Shown: positions 1 through 9,431 of the stretch, piece by piece
Position numbering within the stretch: position 1 is the first letter of the stretch
How the letters are laid out: each line of letters opens with the position of its first letter
From: JAJCYK01 sp965212195
GTDB taxonomy: Bacteria > Bacteroidota > Bacteroidia > Cytophagales > Cyclobacteriaceae
NCBI GenBank assembly: GCA_965212195.1
Contig: CBDBUW010000015.1
Coordinates: 434,001 to 498,000, forward strand
DNA: 64,000 nucleotides
Direction: 5' to 3'
Translations under genes and position numbers: made by a program
The notes under the pieces: model-generated
Told to the model about the DNA's origin: nothing
What the model saw: only the letters and a program-made list of their open reading frames with translations
Database searches by the model: none

Positions 1-2
1 GC

Positions 3-707
3 CGACTGCAGGTGGGCGATAAGTACAAAGTGATCTATGAAGAGAATCTGGTAGATGGAGAATCTGCCGGGTTAGGGCCTATCCTGGGCGCGGAATTTAC
101 TCATGAGAGTAACCCCTTCTACGCGGTAAGATACGACCAGGGTAATGGACCGGATTATTTTGACGAGAAAGGCCACAGTTTGCGTAAGGCTTTCTTAAGG
201 TACCCCGTAAAATTTACCCGCATCAGTTCCCGGTATTCCGGAAGGCGCTTTCACCCGGTTCTGAAACGTTATAAATCCCATCGGGGCACGGATTATGCGG
301 CACCTACAGGAACGCCTATCCGGGCTGCTGGTGATGGCATCATCTCCGAGGCTAGATACAAGGGTGGTAATGGCAACTACGTGAAGATCCGCCATAACAG
401 CACCTACAGTACGCAGTACTTGCATATGTCTCGAATCGCATCCGGTGTAAAACCGGGGGCAAAAGTGACCCAAGGACAAACTATAGGATATGTAGGTAGT
501 ACCGGGTTGGCCAATGGTCCGCATCTATGCTATCGTTTTTGGAAAAACGGTGTACAAGTGGATGCCCTAAAAGTGGAACTACCCCCCTCGGAACCAATTC
601 ATGAGGTTAATAGAATAGCCTACGACACTGTAATGATGTCCATGTTGGAGCAACTTCAAAATGTAATTTACCCCAACGAAGCCTTTCCAATATTGGCAGG
701 AGATTGA
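3..707 (+). CDS. M23 family metallopeptidase (5' end outside window)
   Basis: Zinc endopeptidase of the LytM/M23 type, expected to cut peptidoglycan cross-links in the periplasm. The frame is open to the left edge, so the N-terminus is missing; a GTG at 12 is probably internal. Counting from that GTG, the catalytic domain spans about residues 75-200: the first zinc motif HRGTD is at 90-94, a further conserved His (YLHM) is at 138, and the last motif reads GPHLCY at about 169-174. Most M23 enzymes have HxH there, so the second His is Cys (173). The following RFWKNG signature is typical, from memory, of Bacteroidota M23 proteins. A patatin/barrel gene begins 22 bases downstream on the same strand. 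Confidence 0.88.
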   Translation, partial: RLQVGDKYKVIYEENLVDGESAGLGPILGAEFTHESNPFYAVRYDQGNGPDYFDEKGHSLRKAFLRYPVKFTRISSRYSGRRFHPVLKRYKSHRGTDYAAPTGTPIRAAGDGIISEARYKGGNGNYVKIRHNSTYSTQYLHMSRIASGVKPGAKVTQGQTIGYVGSTGLANGPHLCYRFWKNGVQVDALKVELPPSEPIHEVNRIAYDTVMMSMLEQLQNVIYPNEAFPILAGD

Positions 708-729
708 CAACTAAGATGGATATCTGTCG

Positions 730-3057
730 TTGTATTGGGATAGGAATCAAGCGAGCTTGAATTTGAGACTGATCCTGCGATATTTATTCCTTCTTTATGG
801 GCTTACACTGCTCTCCCAACAGGGATTCGGTCAGAAGGTGGCCCTGGTGCTAAGTGGAGGGGGAGCCAAAGGGCTGGCTCATGTGGGAGTTCTTAAAGTG
901 CTGGAAGAAAATCACATCCCAGTCGATTACATCGTGGGTACCTCTATGGGAGGAGTGATAGGGGGCTTCTACGCAGCGGGCTATTCTCCACAAGAAATTG
1001 AAACCCTGGTTTTGGATGAAAGATTTCAGGAATGGGTGGACGGGGAACTAGGAACGGAATTTAACTTCTACTACGCCCGAAAAGAGGACAATGCCAGCAT
1101 TATTAACCTCAACCTGGCAGTGGATTCATCCGTCAATTTAAATACTAACCTGGCCAATGACTTTGCCATAAATTATGCCCTTACGGAATTTCTGACACAA
1201 GCCTCCCAACGATCAGGTTATAACTTCGATAAATTATTTGTACCCTTCCGGGCAGTAGCCTCAGACATTTTCACCCAACGCCAAATGGTGCTGAAAGACG
1301 GCCGATTGAACGAAGCTCTGAGGGCAACTCTGAGCGTTCCCTTCTTTTTTCGACCCTTGAAAGTCACCGACAAATATTTATTCGATGGGGGGATCTATAA
1401 CAATTTCCCTGTGGATATAGCACGGAGGGACTTTAAGCCAGACGTGATCATCGGTGTAAATGTGAGCTCAAAGGTGTTTGATGAATATCCCTATGAACAG
1501 GACGAGGAGCTCATCCAGCAATCGTTGCTATCCATGCTCCTGGATAAACCAAATGTCAATCAATTGACTGAGCAAGATATTTACCTGGAGCCCGATATCC
1601 AGCCTTATAGTTCACTTGATTTTGAAGATGTTGCTGCCTTGATCGACAGCGGATATGTGGAAGCCCAGCGTCATTTAAAAGTAATCAAAAAGAAAATACC
1701 CCAATACCGTTCTTGTGACAGCATTGCAGAGGCCAGGATCGATTTTGTTTTAGGAGCGGAGCCCTTGCGGTTTAAGAACATTCATATATCTGGATTCAAA
1801 GAGGCTCAGAAGCGTTATATACGCCGACTCTTTAACGACCAGGAATATCTAACTACCTACGACATAAAAACCGGGTATTATAAGATGATCTCAGAAGACT
1901 ATTTCCAGAATATTGTACCTGGCATGGTCTATAACTCTGTGGACAGTGCCTATGATTTTGAGATCTCCGGTGAGGGCAAAAGCAGGTTGCATGTGGAGTT
2001 TGGTGGGAACATCAGCAGTCGCAGCATCAGTCAAATATTCTTAGGGGTAAATTTTACTCATTTCAACCGCTACCTGTTTAAACATTCCTTGAATTTTTAC
2101 ACTGGGCGCTTTTATCAATCTTTTCAAGCGGCCTCCCGCATTAATCTGCCCACCAGTAAGCCTTTTTATGTAGAACCGGTTTTTACCTTTAACCATTGGG
2201 ATTATTTAGATGCAAACGAATTGATCCTTCAGGAAAAAGATCCTACTATCATTGACGAAATTGACCGCAACGGCCGATTAAACCTTGGCTTTGCCGTGGG
2301 CACCAGAGGTCGACTGCGAGTCCATGGAAGTTACTTCAATAACACCAATAGATACAGTAACAACAATATCTTTGTTTCTTCCGACACCCTGGATGAATTA
2401 CGTTTCGATGGGGGCCGCTATGGAATTGACTTTTCGCGTTATAATCTGAATCGCAAACAATATGCGTCATCCGGTCATCACCTTTCCGTGTCCTTGGACC
2501 ATTTCCGTGCGCAAGAAAGACTTTCTCCTGGAAGTACCTCTCTTTTCTCCGAAGAACAGAAGAAACGCAATAACTGGGTACGATTCAAGGTCCATTCCCA
2601 GCAATACTTCGGCAGCGGACGTTTCAAGTACGGCTATTTGGTAGAAGGAGTCTTTTCCAACCAGTCTACCTCCTTTGATCTCAAAGCTACCCGTATCAAT
2701 GCCCCGGCATTCTCACCTATGGTGGACAGCCCCACCCTGTTTCTGGAGAATTTCCGGGCTCACAATTACATTGGTGGAGGCATACGTAATGTCTACAGTA
2801 TCACCCGGGATATCGATTTTAGATTGGAAGGATACATTTTCAAACCCTTCAGAGAGTTTGAAGCGGGTGAAGATGCCGGGGTAGTATTAAGCAACGACCT
2901 CACCAAATTATATTTTGCCGGGACAGCAGCCACGGTGTATCACAGTCCCTTGGGCCCTATTGGACTACAAGTTAACTATTATGACGATAGTGAAAATCAA
3001 CTGGGAGTGCTCCTGCATGTGGGATATGTCCTGTTTAATAAAAGAGCCCTGGAATAA
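730..3057 (+). CDS. patatin-like phospholipase with C-terminal outer-membrane barrel
   Basis: Predicted secreted lipid acyl hydrolase fused to an Omp85/BamA-like barrel, the architecture of PlpD-type (type Vd) proteins. A signal sequence occupies about residues 10-34. The patatin domain follows: glycine-rich oxyanion loop SGGGAKG at 42-48, nucleophile elbow GTSMGG with Ser72, and catalytic Asp219 in FDGG. About residues 340-400 look like one POTRA-type segment, and about 420-775 is rich in amphipathic beta strands as in a barrel. The start is uncertain: no ATG precedes the patatin motif; TTG at 730 is used, with TTG at 757 or 763 as alternatives. The TAA stop abuts the stop of the opposing histidine kinase gene. 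Confidence 0.87.
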   Translation: MYWDRNQASLNLRLILRYLFLLYGLTLLSQQGFGQKVALVLSGGGAKGLAHVGVLKVLEENHIPVDYIVGTSMGGVIGGFYAAGYSPQEIETLVLDERFQEWVDGELGTEFNFYYARKEDNASIINLNLAVDSSVNLNTNLANDFAINYALTEFLTQASQRSGYNFDKLFVPFRAVASDIFTQRQMVLKDGRLNEALRATLSVPFFFRPLKVTDKYLFDGGIYNNFPVDIARRDFKPDVIIGVNVSSKVFDEYPYEQDEELIQQSLLSMLLDKPNVNQLTEQDIYLEPDIQPYSSLDFEDVAALIDSGYVEAQRHLKVIKKKIPQYRSCDSIAEARIDFVLGAEPLRFKNIHISGFKEAQKRYIRRLFNDQEYLTTYDIKTGYYKMISEDYFQNIVPGMVYNSVDSAYDFEISGEGKSRLHVEFGGNISSRSISQIFLGVNFTHFNRYLFKHSLNFYTGRFYQSFQAASRINLPTSKPFYVEPVFTFNHWDYLDANELILQEKDPTIIDEIDRNGRLNLGFAVGTRGRLRVHGSYFNNTNRYSNNNIFVSSDTLDELRFDGGRYGIDFSRYNLNRKQYASSGHHLSVSLDHFRAQERLSPGSTSLFSEEQKKRNNWVRFKVHSQQYFGSGRFKYGYLVEGVFSNQSTSFDLKATRINAPAFSPMVDSPTLFLENFRAHNYIGGGIRNVYSITRDIDFRLEGYIFKPFREFEAGEDAGVVLSNDLTKLYFAGTAATVYHSPLGPIGLQVNYYDDSENQLGVLLHVGYVLFNKRALE

Positions 3058-4776
3058 TCAATTGGTACCCAAGGGAGCTTGAGCGCTTTTGTGCATATAG
3101 GGTATGTAAATGGATATCTTAGTCCCGCTGTACTCTTTGCTCTTTAGTTGGATGTTGCCGTTAAGTCGCTCCACAGCGTTTCGAACTATGTAAAGACCAA
3201 GGCCTGAACCTGTACTTCTCTCGTTGGCCCTGTAAAACATATTAAATACCTCACTTTGAAGTTCCTTTTTAATACCCTGACCATTGTCCGCTACCTCCAT
3301 GATCAAGAAATTGCTTTCGTATTTGAGGTTCACTTTTACAAAAGGCTGAGAATTATCTGGCTGAATGAAATTTATGGAGTTCTCCAGCAGGTTATAAACA
3401 ATAGTGTGCAGCAGTCCTTTGTCCGTAAGCACCTCAAAGTCAACCTCATTCTGAACTTTAAAATGGATCTTTTCAAAATTGGTTACATGGCTCAATGAAG
3501 ATAGACAATCGTTCAATAGTGCCTTTAGATCGACCTTGGAAGGTTGTATTTCCTTTTCTTTGATCTTGGTGAGATCTATGAGGTTATGTAGTATCCGGTT
3601 GAGCCTCAAAACGCTGCGGTGGTAGTGTTCAAAATACTCCAGGGCATGTTCATCATCCTTAAATTCGCTTTGTACTACGTTGTACAGCCCCATCAAAGAG
3701 GCCACGGGGCCTCTTAAATCGTGGGACGCCCGATAAACGAAAGTATCTAACTCATTGGTTTTATAGATCAGCTCCTGCTCGGCATGCTTGCGGTCGGTAA
3801 TATCCTGTGCTACTGAAATGATCAACTTGGGCTGCCCTTTTTGGTCCTTAATAATATTGCTGGTAAGATATACCCAAAGGATCTTTCCGGTTTTGGTGAT
3901 GTATCGCTTCTCCAGAGAGAAAGAATCGACCTCTCCATTTAAGAGCAATTCGGTTAATCGCTGACTTTCTGCAATATCACGAGGGTGGGTAATGCTCCAG
4001 GGTGGTAAAGCTTTGTATTCCTCCGCTGAATATTCTACCATTTGATAGAATTTTTGATTGGCTTGAATGACTCTAAGCTCAGTATTAGTCAGCATTACAC
4101 TCACTGCTGCTTGCTTGAATACCGATTGGAAATTAATCTCCAGGGCTTTAAGGTTAGCTTGGGCCTTCTTTCGCTCTTTAATATCCTCCAGGCCGAAAAC
4201 CACTTTGCCTATATTCTGTTGGCGATCCTTTACGGGAAACATGTTGATCTCGTACCAAACCTCCTCCACCTCAAACATCATCTTTCGGGTTACATGCATG
4301 GTATGCCCTGCCAGCACATATTGGATCATGGACTTGAAGTCGCGGATATCTTCGACTGGCAGCAGATCGTATATAGAGACCCCAATGGAGAGTTGAACTC
4401 CGGTAAGTCCCGGCAAGTGTGCCTCTGCAGTGCGATTGAAAGCCATGATATTGGATTGGGAATCCAATAAGAGCAGACTTTGATTTCCATGTTTGACCAT
4501 AGCCGGAGTTTCGCTGGAATACTTGAGCATCTCCTTGGAGGTGTTGATAATCTCGAAGTTTTCCAACAGAGCATGATCCTCAATATGGGGAGGGCTATCC
4601 TGGCTTGGTAATCCGTTAGTGTCGATTTCGGGAGCTTCCGGTAGGGTAGCACCCTTTTCCAAGATGGAACTCAACCCCTGCTTGAGTTGCTCTAACTGAT
4701 GAATCAGATCTGTACGATCCAAGTGGTCTGCCATTCTACTCGAATAAAAAAATCGCCTTTGGTCGTATTTGGCCAA
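3058..4776 (-). CDS. PAS-domain sensor histidine kinase
   Basis: Cytoplasmic two-component sensor kinase of 572 residues; no membrane segment or signal peptide is visible. A short N-terminal coiled region (about 1-90) is followed by two PAS domains (about 98-210 and 215-335, the second with a PAC-like end). The dimerisation/phosphoacceptor domain has the H-box RASHDLRGP with His352. The ATPase domain follows, with N-box YNLLENSINF, G1 box DNGQGI and G2 box GSGLGLYIV. No response regulator is encoded nearby, so it is an orphan kinase here and its ligand cannot be told. The ATG at 4776 follows a 234-base gap shared with the divergent OmpA gene. Confidence 0.92.
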   Translation of the reverse strand: MAKYDQRRFFYSSRMADHLDRTDLIHQLEQLKQGLSSILEKGATLPEAPEIDTNGLPSQDSPPHIEDHALLENFEIINTSKEMLKYSSETPAMVKHGNQSLLLLDSQSNIMAFNRTAEAHLPGLTGVQLSIGVSIYDLLPVEDIRDFKSMIQYVLAGHTMHVTRKMMFEVEEVWYEINMFPVKDRQQNIGKVVFGLEDIKERKKAQANLKALEINFQSVFKQAAVSVMLTNTELRVIQANQKFYQMVEYSAEEYKALPPWSITHPRDIAESQRLTELLLNGEVDSFSLEKRYITKTGKILWVYLTSNIIKDQKGQPKLIISVAQDITDRKHAEQELIYKTNELDTFVYRASHDLRGPVASLMGLYNVVQSEFKDDEHALEYFEHYHRSVLRLNRILHNLIDLTKIKEKEIQPSKVDLKALLNDCLSSLSHVTNFEKIHFKVQNEVDFEVLTDKGLLHTIVYNLLENSINFIQPDNSQPFVKVNLKYESNFLIMEVADNGQGIKKELQSEVFNMFYRANERSTGSGLGLYIVRNAVERLNGNIQLKSKEYSGTKISIYIPYMHKSAQAPLGTN

Positions 4777-4968
4777 TAGTTATACGAATATAGTATTTTT
4801 AATAGGGAACTTTAGGCTTACAGGCGAACTGAGCCCTAATTTTTTCGATTTGGAATATAATTTGCTCTATCATAAAGGCATATACTTGGTGGATTTCTTT
4901 TGAATGTAAGATTTTGAGCGAATTATGGACCAGGTCATACTGTTTATTCAGTATATTTATTTGACGGT

Positions 4969-4976
4969 TACTTTTG
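4969..4976 (+). promoter_or_regulatory. candidate Bacteroidota -7 promoter element (TACTTTTG)
   Basis: TACTTTTG matches the TAnnTTTG -7 consensus used by the Bacteroidota primary sigma factor and lies 35 bases upstream of the ATG of the OmpA-family gene at 5011. No convincing TTTG -33 element is seen at the usual distance, so this is a partial match only. Confidence 0.35.
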
Positions 4977-5010
4977 CTGGGTTATAGCATAGAGCATAAA
5001 GGCTTTTATT

Positions 5011-5751
5011 ATGGAACGAACAAGATTTCTACGAAAGGTTAGTACGTTGCTTCTTGGTGTTATGGTAGCTGTTCAGGCTTATGGCCAAGAGTATGTCCTA
5101 TTTAACGATGAAAAACAGGAAGCGCCACAGGAAATGGTTCTGGTATACGGACACATCCTGGATGCCGGTTCAAATAAGCCCGTAAAGGGTCATATAAACT
5201 TCGAAAAAATGCCTAGAGCCAATAATGTTGGATTTATCTCCAACAAAGAAAACGGCTCCTACGAACTCCACATGTTGGAAAACAGAAAATACACCTTGGA
5301 GATAACTGCTGAGGGGTACATCACTATTTTTGACATTGTGGACATTGAAGATATTGATGCTGATGGTCAAATCAAGAAGGACTTTCTGTTGACGCCTGCA
5401 GCTGATGGCAACGTGCTGCGAATGAACAATTTGCTGTTTGAGCTGGGAAAAGCCCAAATATTAGAATCATCGTATGATGAATTGAATAGTTTAGCGCAAA
5501 TGCTCTATAATAATCAGAAAATGAAAATCCAGCTTGAAGGACATACGGATTTTAGAGGTAATCCTGACAGAAATATGAAGCTGTCTGAGGACAGGGTTAT
5601 TGCCGTAAGAGAGTATTTAATGGCTCAGAATATCAGAAGGAACCGTATTAAGCTGAAAGCTTTTGGTGGATCCCAACCAATAACCACCGACAAAAGCGAA
5701 GAGGCTAAAATGAAAAACAGACGAGTTGAGGTTCGAATTCTGTCTAAATAG
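5011..5751 (+). CDS. OmpA-family peptidoglycan-binding protein with N-terminal regulatory-like domain
   Basis: Envelope protein of 246 residues likely linking the outer membrane to peptidoglycan. It has an N-terminal signal peptide (about 1-26, ending AYGQ), a beta-sandwich segment resembling carboxypeptidase regulatory or SdrD-B-like domains (about 45-125, with VLVYGHILDAG and YTLEITAEGY), and a C-terminal OmpA domain (about 130-245). The OmpA domain shows the GHTDFRG motif and the closing NRRVEVRIL. It has no N-terminal barrel. A rho-independent terminator follows 30 bases after the stop, separating it from a second OmpA protein. The two share the same domain order at their C-termini and probably arose by duplication followed by divergence. 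Confidence 0.9.
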   Translation: MERTRFLRKVSTLLLGVMVAVQAYGQEYVLFNDEKQEAPQEMVLVYGHILDAGSNKPVKGHINFEKMPRANNVGFISNKENGSYELHMLENRKYTLEITAEGYITIFDIVDIEDIDADGQIKKDFLLTPAADGNVLRMNNLLFELGKAQILESSYDELNSLAQMLYNNQKMKIQLEGHTDFRGNPDRNMKLSEDRVIAVREYLMAQNIRRNRIKLKAFGGSQPITTDKSEEAKMKNRRVEVRILSK

Positions 5752-5782
5752 GTAAAATTAAATTTTTTCACTATTTTTGGGT

Positions 5783-5807
5783 CCGCTTTTTGAAAAAAGC
5801 GGGTTTT
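5783..5807 (+). terminator. rho-independent terminator
   Basis: A perfect 9-bp stem, CCGCTTTTT at 5783-5791 and AAAAAGCGG at 5794-5802, with a very small loop and a TTTT run directly after. It lies 31 bases past the stop of the upstream OmpA gene. Confidence 0.75.
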
Positions 5808-5913
5808 AATCGGTTATGGATTGGTGAAATTAAACAGACATCATGGGAATGTTTGTTTATTTTTTTTACTTAAATTTAGTAAGAATATAATATTACTAAT
5901 AAGCTTACTCGTT

Positions 5914-7929
5914 ATGATTCGATTTCTATCGTTAGTTTTATTTTGTATTATTTCTGGATTCGCAACTGCCCAAGAGGTGCAGTGGGCGTCCAAAGTAATA
6001 GAGTTTTCTTCGGAATTAAGCCCTTTACAATACTCTGCCAAACAAGCGTTGAATAAGCCCAACGTACTACCGAATGGAGGCGAAAATCCTAATGCCTGGA
6101 CCCCGAAGAATCCCAACAGGATAGAGTTTATTAAAGTTGGATTCGACCGATCTCAAAAAATACAACAAATTGCCATTGGTGAATCCTATAATCCAGGTTC
6201 TATTTCATCCATCTACGTATACGACAGCAACGGCAATGAAACCCAAGTCTATACTTTCAACTCAAGGCCTCTAGGTGAAGCCGGCCGCTTGTTAAATGTG
6301 TTCTTCGATATGACCAGCTTCAATGTGGTAGCAGTGAAACTGGAAATTGACGGAAGGGCGGTTCCCGGTTATAACAGTATTGATGCTATTGGAATTTCTG
6401 ATTCGGAAGTGCCCATTAAGGTAGAAAATCTGATCAAGCTTGCAGATAATATTAGTGAGGACCTGGAAGCCGAGCGACTAGGGCCCCAAGTAAATAGTGA
6501 AGTAAATGAATTTCGGCCGCTGATCTCACCAGATGGCAAGACCTTGTTTTTCAGCCGCAGCAATCACCCTGGAAATGTAGGTGGCACCACCGATGACGAA
6601 GATATCTGGTATTCAGAGTTGGATGAGACCACAGGAGATTGGAAAGAAGCCAGAAATATCGGTCCTGTATTGAATAATAAAGGACCTAACTACATCAGTT
6701 CCATAACTCCTGACGGCAATACTGTAGTCTTGCTGTTGGGAAATGAATATTTGCCGAATGGTAAGATGAAAGCTGGTGTTTCAGTAAGTAGGAAAACCGA
6801 GACGGGATGGACCGAGCCAGAGGCTTTAGCCATTGAGAATCTGTACAACTACAGCGAGAAAGCCAATTTCTACATGGCCAATAATCGCAAGACCTTGTTG
6901 ATGTCCATCGAACGTGAAGACTCTTATGGAGATCGCGACCTTTACGCCAGCTTCTTAAATGACGATGGCCAATGGAGCGAACCCCTGAACCTGGGCAATA
7001 CCCTGAATACCGCCAGTGAAGAATCTGCACCCTTCCTGGCCGCTGATGATGAAACTTTATACTTTAGTTCCGATGGATATGCCGGATTCGGCGGTACAGA
7101 TATTTTTGTAACCCGTCGACTGGACGACACCTGGAAAAACTGGACAGAACCAGAAAACCTGGGCCCAGACATCAACTCTGAAAATGATGATGAATTCTTC
7201 AATATCCCTGCTTCAGGTGAGTACGCCTACTATTCCAGAGGCGTAGGCACCGAAAATCTGGATATTTTCAAATTGGAGTTGCCCGTGTTCTATCAGCCTG
7301 CACCGGTGGTATTGGTTCAGGGAACCGTATATAATTCGAAGACCAACGAACCACTGGGTAATGTGAAGATCCTATATGAGCGACTTCCCGATGGTACTGA
7401 AGTGGGCTTAGCAACCTCTGATCCTCAATCAGGTGCTTATAAGATCATACTACCTTCTGGTGCCAAGTATGGATATCTTGCAGAAGCAGATGGTTATGTT
7501 GCGGTTAACGCCAATATGGATCTTAATGACCTGGAAGAGTACAAAGAGATCTCTCAGGATCTGTTCTTGGTGCCAGTTGAAGCCGGTGCTACTATTACTT
7601 TGAACAATATATTCTTTGATTTCGACCGCTCCTCGCTAAAAGACGATTCCTATCCGGAATTAACCCGTCTGATTGAATTTATGAACAATAACTCCGGGGT
7701 AGAAGTGGAGATTGCTGGTCACACCGACAGCATCGGAACCGAGGCTTACAATCAAAGACTTTCCGATCGTCGCGCAAAGGCAGTGTATGATCATTTGGTT
7801 AAAAATGGCATTGCGCCTGAACGTGTAGTAAGCAGAGGGTTCGGAGAGTCCAAACCGGTAGCGGATAATATCAACAAAGAAGGACGATCTCAAAACCGTA
7901 GGGTAGAGTTCAAGATCCTTTCCGAATAG
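5914..7929 (+). CDS. OmpA-family protein with PD40 (WD40-like) repeats
   Basis: Envelope protein of 671 residues. The ATG at 5914 is chosen because it begins a clean signal peptide ending in FATAQ; a TTG at 5821 in the same frame would add an unlikely extension. Domains: an N-terminal discoidin-like segment (about 20-165), several PD40 beta-propeller repeats (about 180-450) with ISPDGKTLFFSR, ITPDGNTVVLLL and LAADDETLYFSSDG, a carboxypeptidase-like regulatory domain (about 465-545), and a C-terminal OmpA domain (about 560-671) with AGHTDSIGTEAYNQRLSDRR. This arrangement is known in Bacteroidota, often near type IX secretion or gliding loci, though no PorP/SprF-like gene adjoins here. A strong terminator follows. 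Confidence 0.92.
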   Translation: MIRFLSLVLFCIISGFATAQEVQWASKVIEFSSELSPLQYSAKQALNKPNVLPNGGENPNAWTPKNPNRIEFIKVGFDRSQKIQQIAIGESYNPGSISSIYVYDSNGNETQVYTFNSRPLGEAGRLLNVFFDMTSFNVVAVKLEIDGRAVPGYNSIDAIGISDSEVPIKVENLIKLADNISEDLEAERLGPQVNSEVNEFRPLISPDGKTLFFSRSNHPGNVGGTTDDEDIWYSELDETTGDWKEARNIGPVLNNKGPNYISSITPDGNTVVLLLGNEYLPNGKMKAGVSVSRKTETGWTEPEALAIENLYNYSEKANFYMANNRKTLLMSIEREDSYGDRDLYASFLNDDGQWSEPLNLGNTLNTASEESAPFLAADDETLYFSSDGYAGFGGTDIFVTRRLDDTWKNWTEPENLGPDINSENDDEFFNIPASGEYAYYSRGVGTENLDIFKLELPVFYQPAPVVLVQGTVYNSKTNEPLGNVKILYERLPDGTEVGLATSDPQSGAYKIILPSGAKYGYLAEADGYVAVNANMDLNDLEEYKEISQDLFLVPVEAGATITLNNIFFDFDRSSLKDDSYPELTRLIEFMNNNSGVEVEIAGHTDSIGTEAYNQRLSDRRAKAVYDHLVKNGIAPERVVSRGFGESKPVADNINKEGRSQNRRVEFKILSE

Positions 7930-7953
7930 ATTAATTCGGAACAACAAAGTTTA

Positions 7954-7982
7954 AAACGGGTTCATATGAACCCGTTTTTTTG
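7954..7982 (+). terminator. rho-independent terminator
   Basis: Perfect inverted repeat AAACGGGTTCAT/ATGAACCCGTTT at 7954-7977 followed by a run of T. It lies 24 bases after the OmpA/PD40 stop and just before the aldehyde dehydrogenase gene. Confidence 0.85.
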
Positions 7983-7994
7983 TAATTTAAAATA

Positions 7995-9431
7995 ATGCCT
8001 GCTTCTATTACATCTACCAAACCCGGTCAATCACTAAAAAAGCTTTTCAAAAACCAGCAAAAAACCAGCAGACTTTGGCGGCAAGAAAGTCCCCAACCTC
8101 GTCTGAAGCGCTTGATAAAACTACAAAAATGGATTCGTGAACATCGCCAGGATATCCAGGAAGCCATTTACAAAGACTTCAAAAAGCCAGCCGAAGAGGT
8201 CGATCTTTCCGAAGTCTATATCGTACTTTCCGAGTTAAAACATGCTATCAGCAACTTGCGTAAGTGGTCCCGACCCCGCAAAGTGGAGGCTCCCCTGGCG
8301 TTGGTGGGTTCTCAATCATTAATTCAATACGAACCCAAAGGAGTTTGTTTGATCATAGCGCCCTGGAATTTCCCTTTTAATTTATCTGTCGCGCCATTGG
8401 TAAGTGCTCTGGCCGCGGGAAACACCGTCATTTTGAAGCCTTCCGAGCTAACTCCGAATTGCTCCCAACTGGTTGAGGATATGGTGCTGGAGTTGTTTGA
8501 ACCCTCTGAGGTAGCGGTCTTTCAGGGAGACAAACACGTAGCTCAGCAACTGTTAAACCTGCCCTTTGATCATATTTTCTTCACCGGCAGTCCCACCGTT
8601 GGAAAAATCGTAATGAAGGCTGCTGCGCAACACCTGACCTCCGTGACTTTGGAGCTGGGAGGGAAATCACCGGTTATTGTGGATAGCACTGCCGACCTGG
8701 CCGATACTGCGGAAAAAATTGCTTGGGGTAAATTTATCAATTGTGGTCAAACCTGCATTGCTCCCGATTACCTGTTGGTAGATAAAGAAGTGGAAGAAGA
8801 ATTGATCGATGAACTTCGATTAGCCATTGATCGATTGTTCGACGGCGAAGGTCTAGGTATCGAAAGTAGTCTTGATTATGCCCGTATCATTAATCGCGAA
8901 CATTTCGATCGGGTAAATATGCTTCTGGAGGATGCCCTGGACCAGGGAGCAATACTGGAAACGGGAGGCATTAGCGACGACACCGACCATTACTTGTCGC
9001 CTACCCTGATCAGCAGGGTCCCCAGTACCTCACTGGTAATGGAAAAAGAGATCTTTGGTCCGGTGCTGCCTATACTTACTTATGAACACCTTGAGGAGGC
9101 CATATCAACCATAAATGAACGGCCCAAGCCATTAGCGCTTTATTTGTTCAGTCGTTCTCAAGTCAATAAAAATGCAGTGCTGACCCAAACATCCTCTGGT
9201 TCTGTAGCCATTAACGACTGCGTGGTTCAGTTTATGAATCCTTACCTTCCCTTTGGCGGGACCAATCAAAGTGGCTTTGGCAAATCGCATGGCTTCCGGG
9301 GATTTCAGGCTTTTTCCAATGAAAAAGGTATAGTAAAACAAAAAGTAGGACTTACCTCGGTAAAGCCAGTTTACCCTCCCTACACGAATTTAGTGCGCAA
9401 CGCTATTGATCTATTGTTAAAATATTTTTGA
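7995..9431 (+). CDS. aldehyde dehydrogenase, ALDH3-like
   Basis: NAD(P)-dependent oxidation of an aldehyde to the carboxylic acid; fatty or aromatic aldehydes are usual substrates of the ALDH3 class. Length (478 residues) fits the class. The catalytic Cys254 lies in NCGQTCIAPDY and the general base Glu220 in LELGGKSP. The cofactor-site sequence PWNFPFNLSVAPL is present near residue 125, and the C-terminal part has the conserved NPYLPFGGTNQSGFG stretch. The hydrophobic tail IDLLLKYF resembles the membrane-tethering ends of some ALDH3 proteins. Its TGA abuts the TGA of the convergent C1 peptidase gene, together forming TGATCA. Confidence 0.93.
   Translation: MPASITSTKPGQSLKKLFKNQQKTSRLWRQESPQPRLKRLIKLQKWIREHRQDIQEAIYKDFKKPAEEVDLSEVYIVLSELKHAISNLRKWSRPRKVEAPLALVGSQSLIQYEPKGVCLIIAPWNFPFNLSVAPLVSALAAGNTVILKPSELTPNCSQLVEDMVLELFEPSEVAVFQGDKHVAQQLLNLPFDHIFFTGSPTVGKIVMKAAAQHLTSVTLELGGKSPVIVDSTADLADTAEKIAWGKFINCGQTCIAPDYLLVDKEVEEELIDELRLAIDRLFDGEGLGIESSLDYARIINREHFDRVNMLLEDALDQGAILETGGISDDTDHYLSPTLISRVPSTSLVMEKEIFGPVLPILTYEHLEEAISTINERPKPLALYLFSRSQVNKNAVLTQTSSGSVAINDCVVQFMNPYLPFGGTNQSGFGKSHGFRGFQAFSNEKGIVKQKVGLTSVKPVYPPYTNLVRNAIDLLLKYF

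Noticed and set aside
4042..4470. 142-codon open frame on the plus strand
   Set aside because: Lies opposite the PAS region of the histidine kinase; no signal or motif.
5772..5779. TATTTTTG as a promoter for the OmpA/PD40 gene
   Set aside because: It matches TAnnTTTG but sits upstream of the strong terminator at 5783-5807, so a transcript from it would be ended before the gene.
7954..7982. Inverted repeat as an operator
   Set aside because: A T-run follows directly and it lies just after a stop, so it is a terminator.
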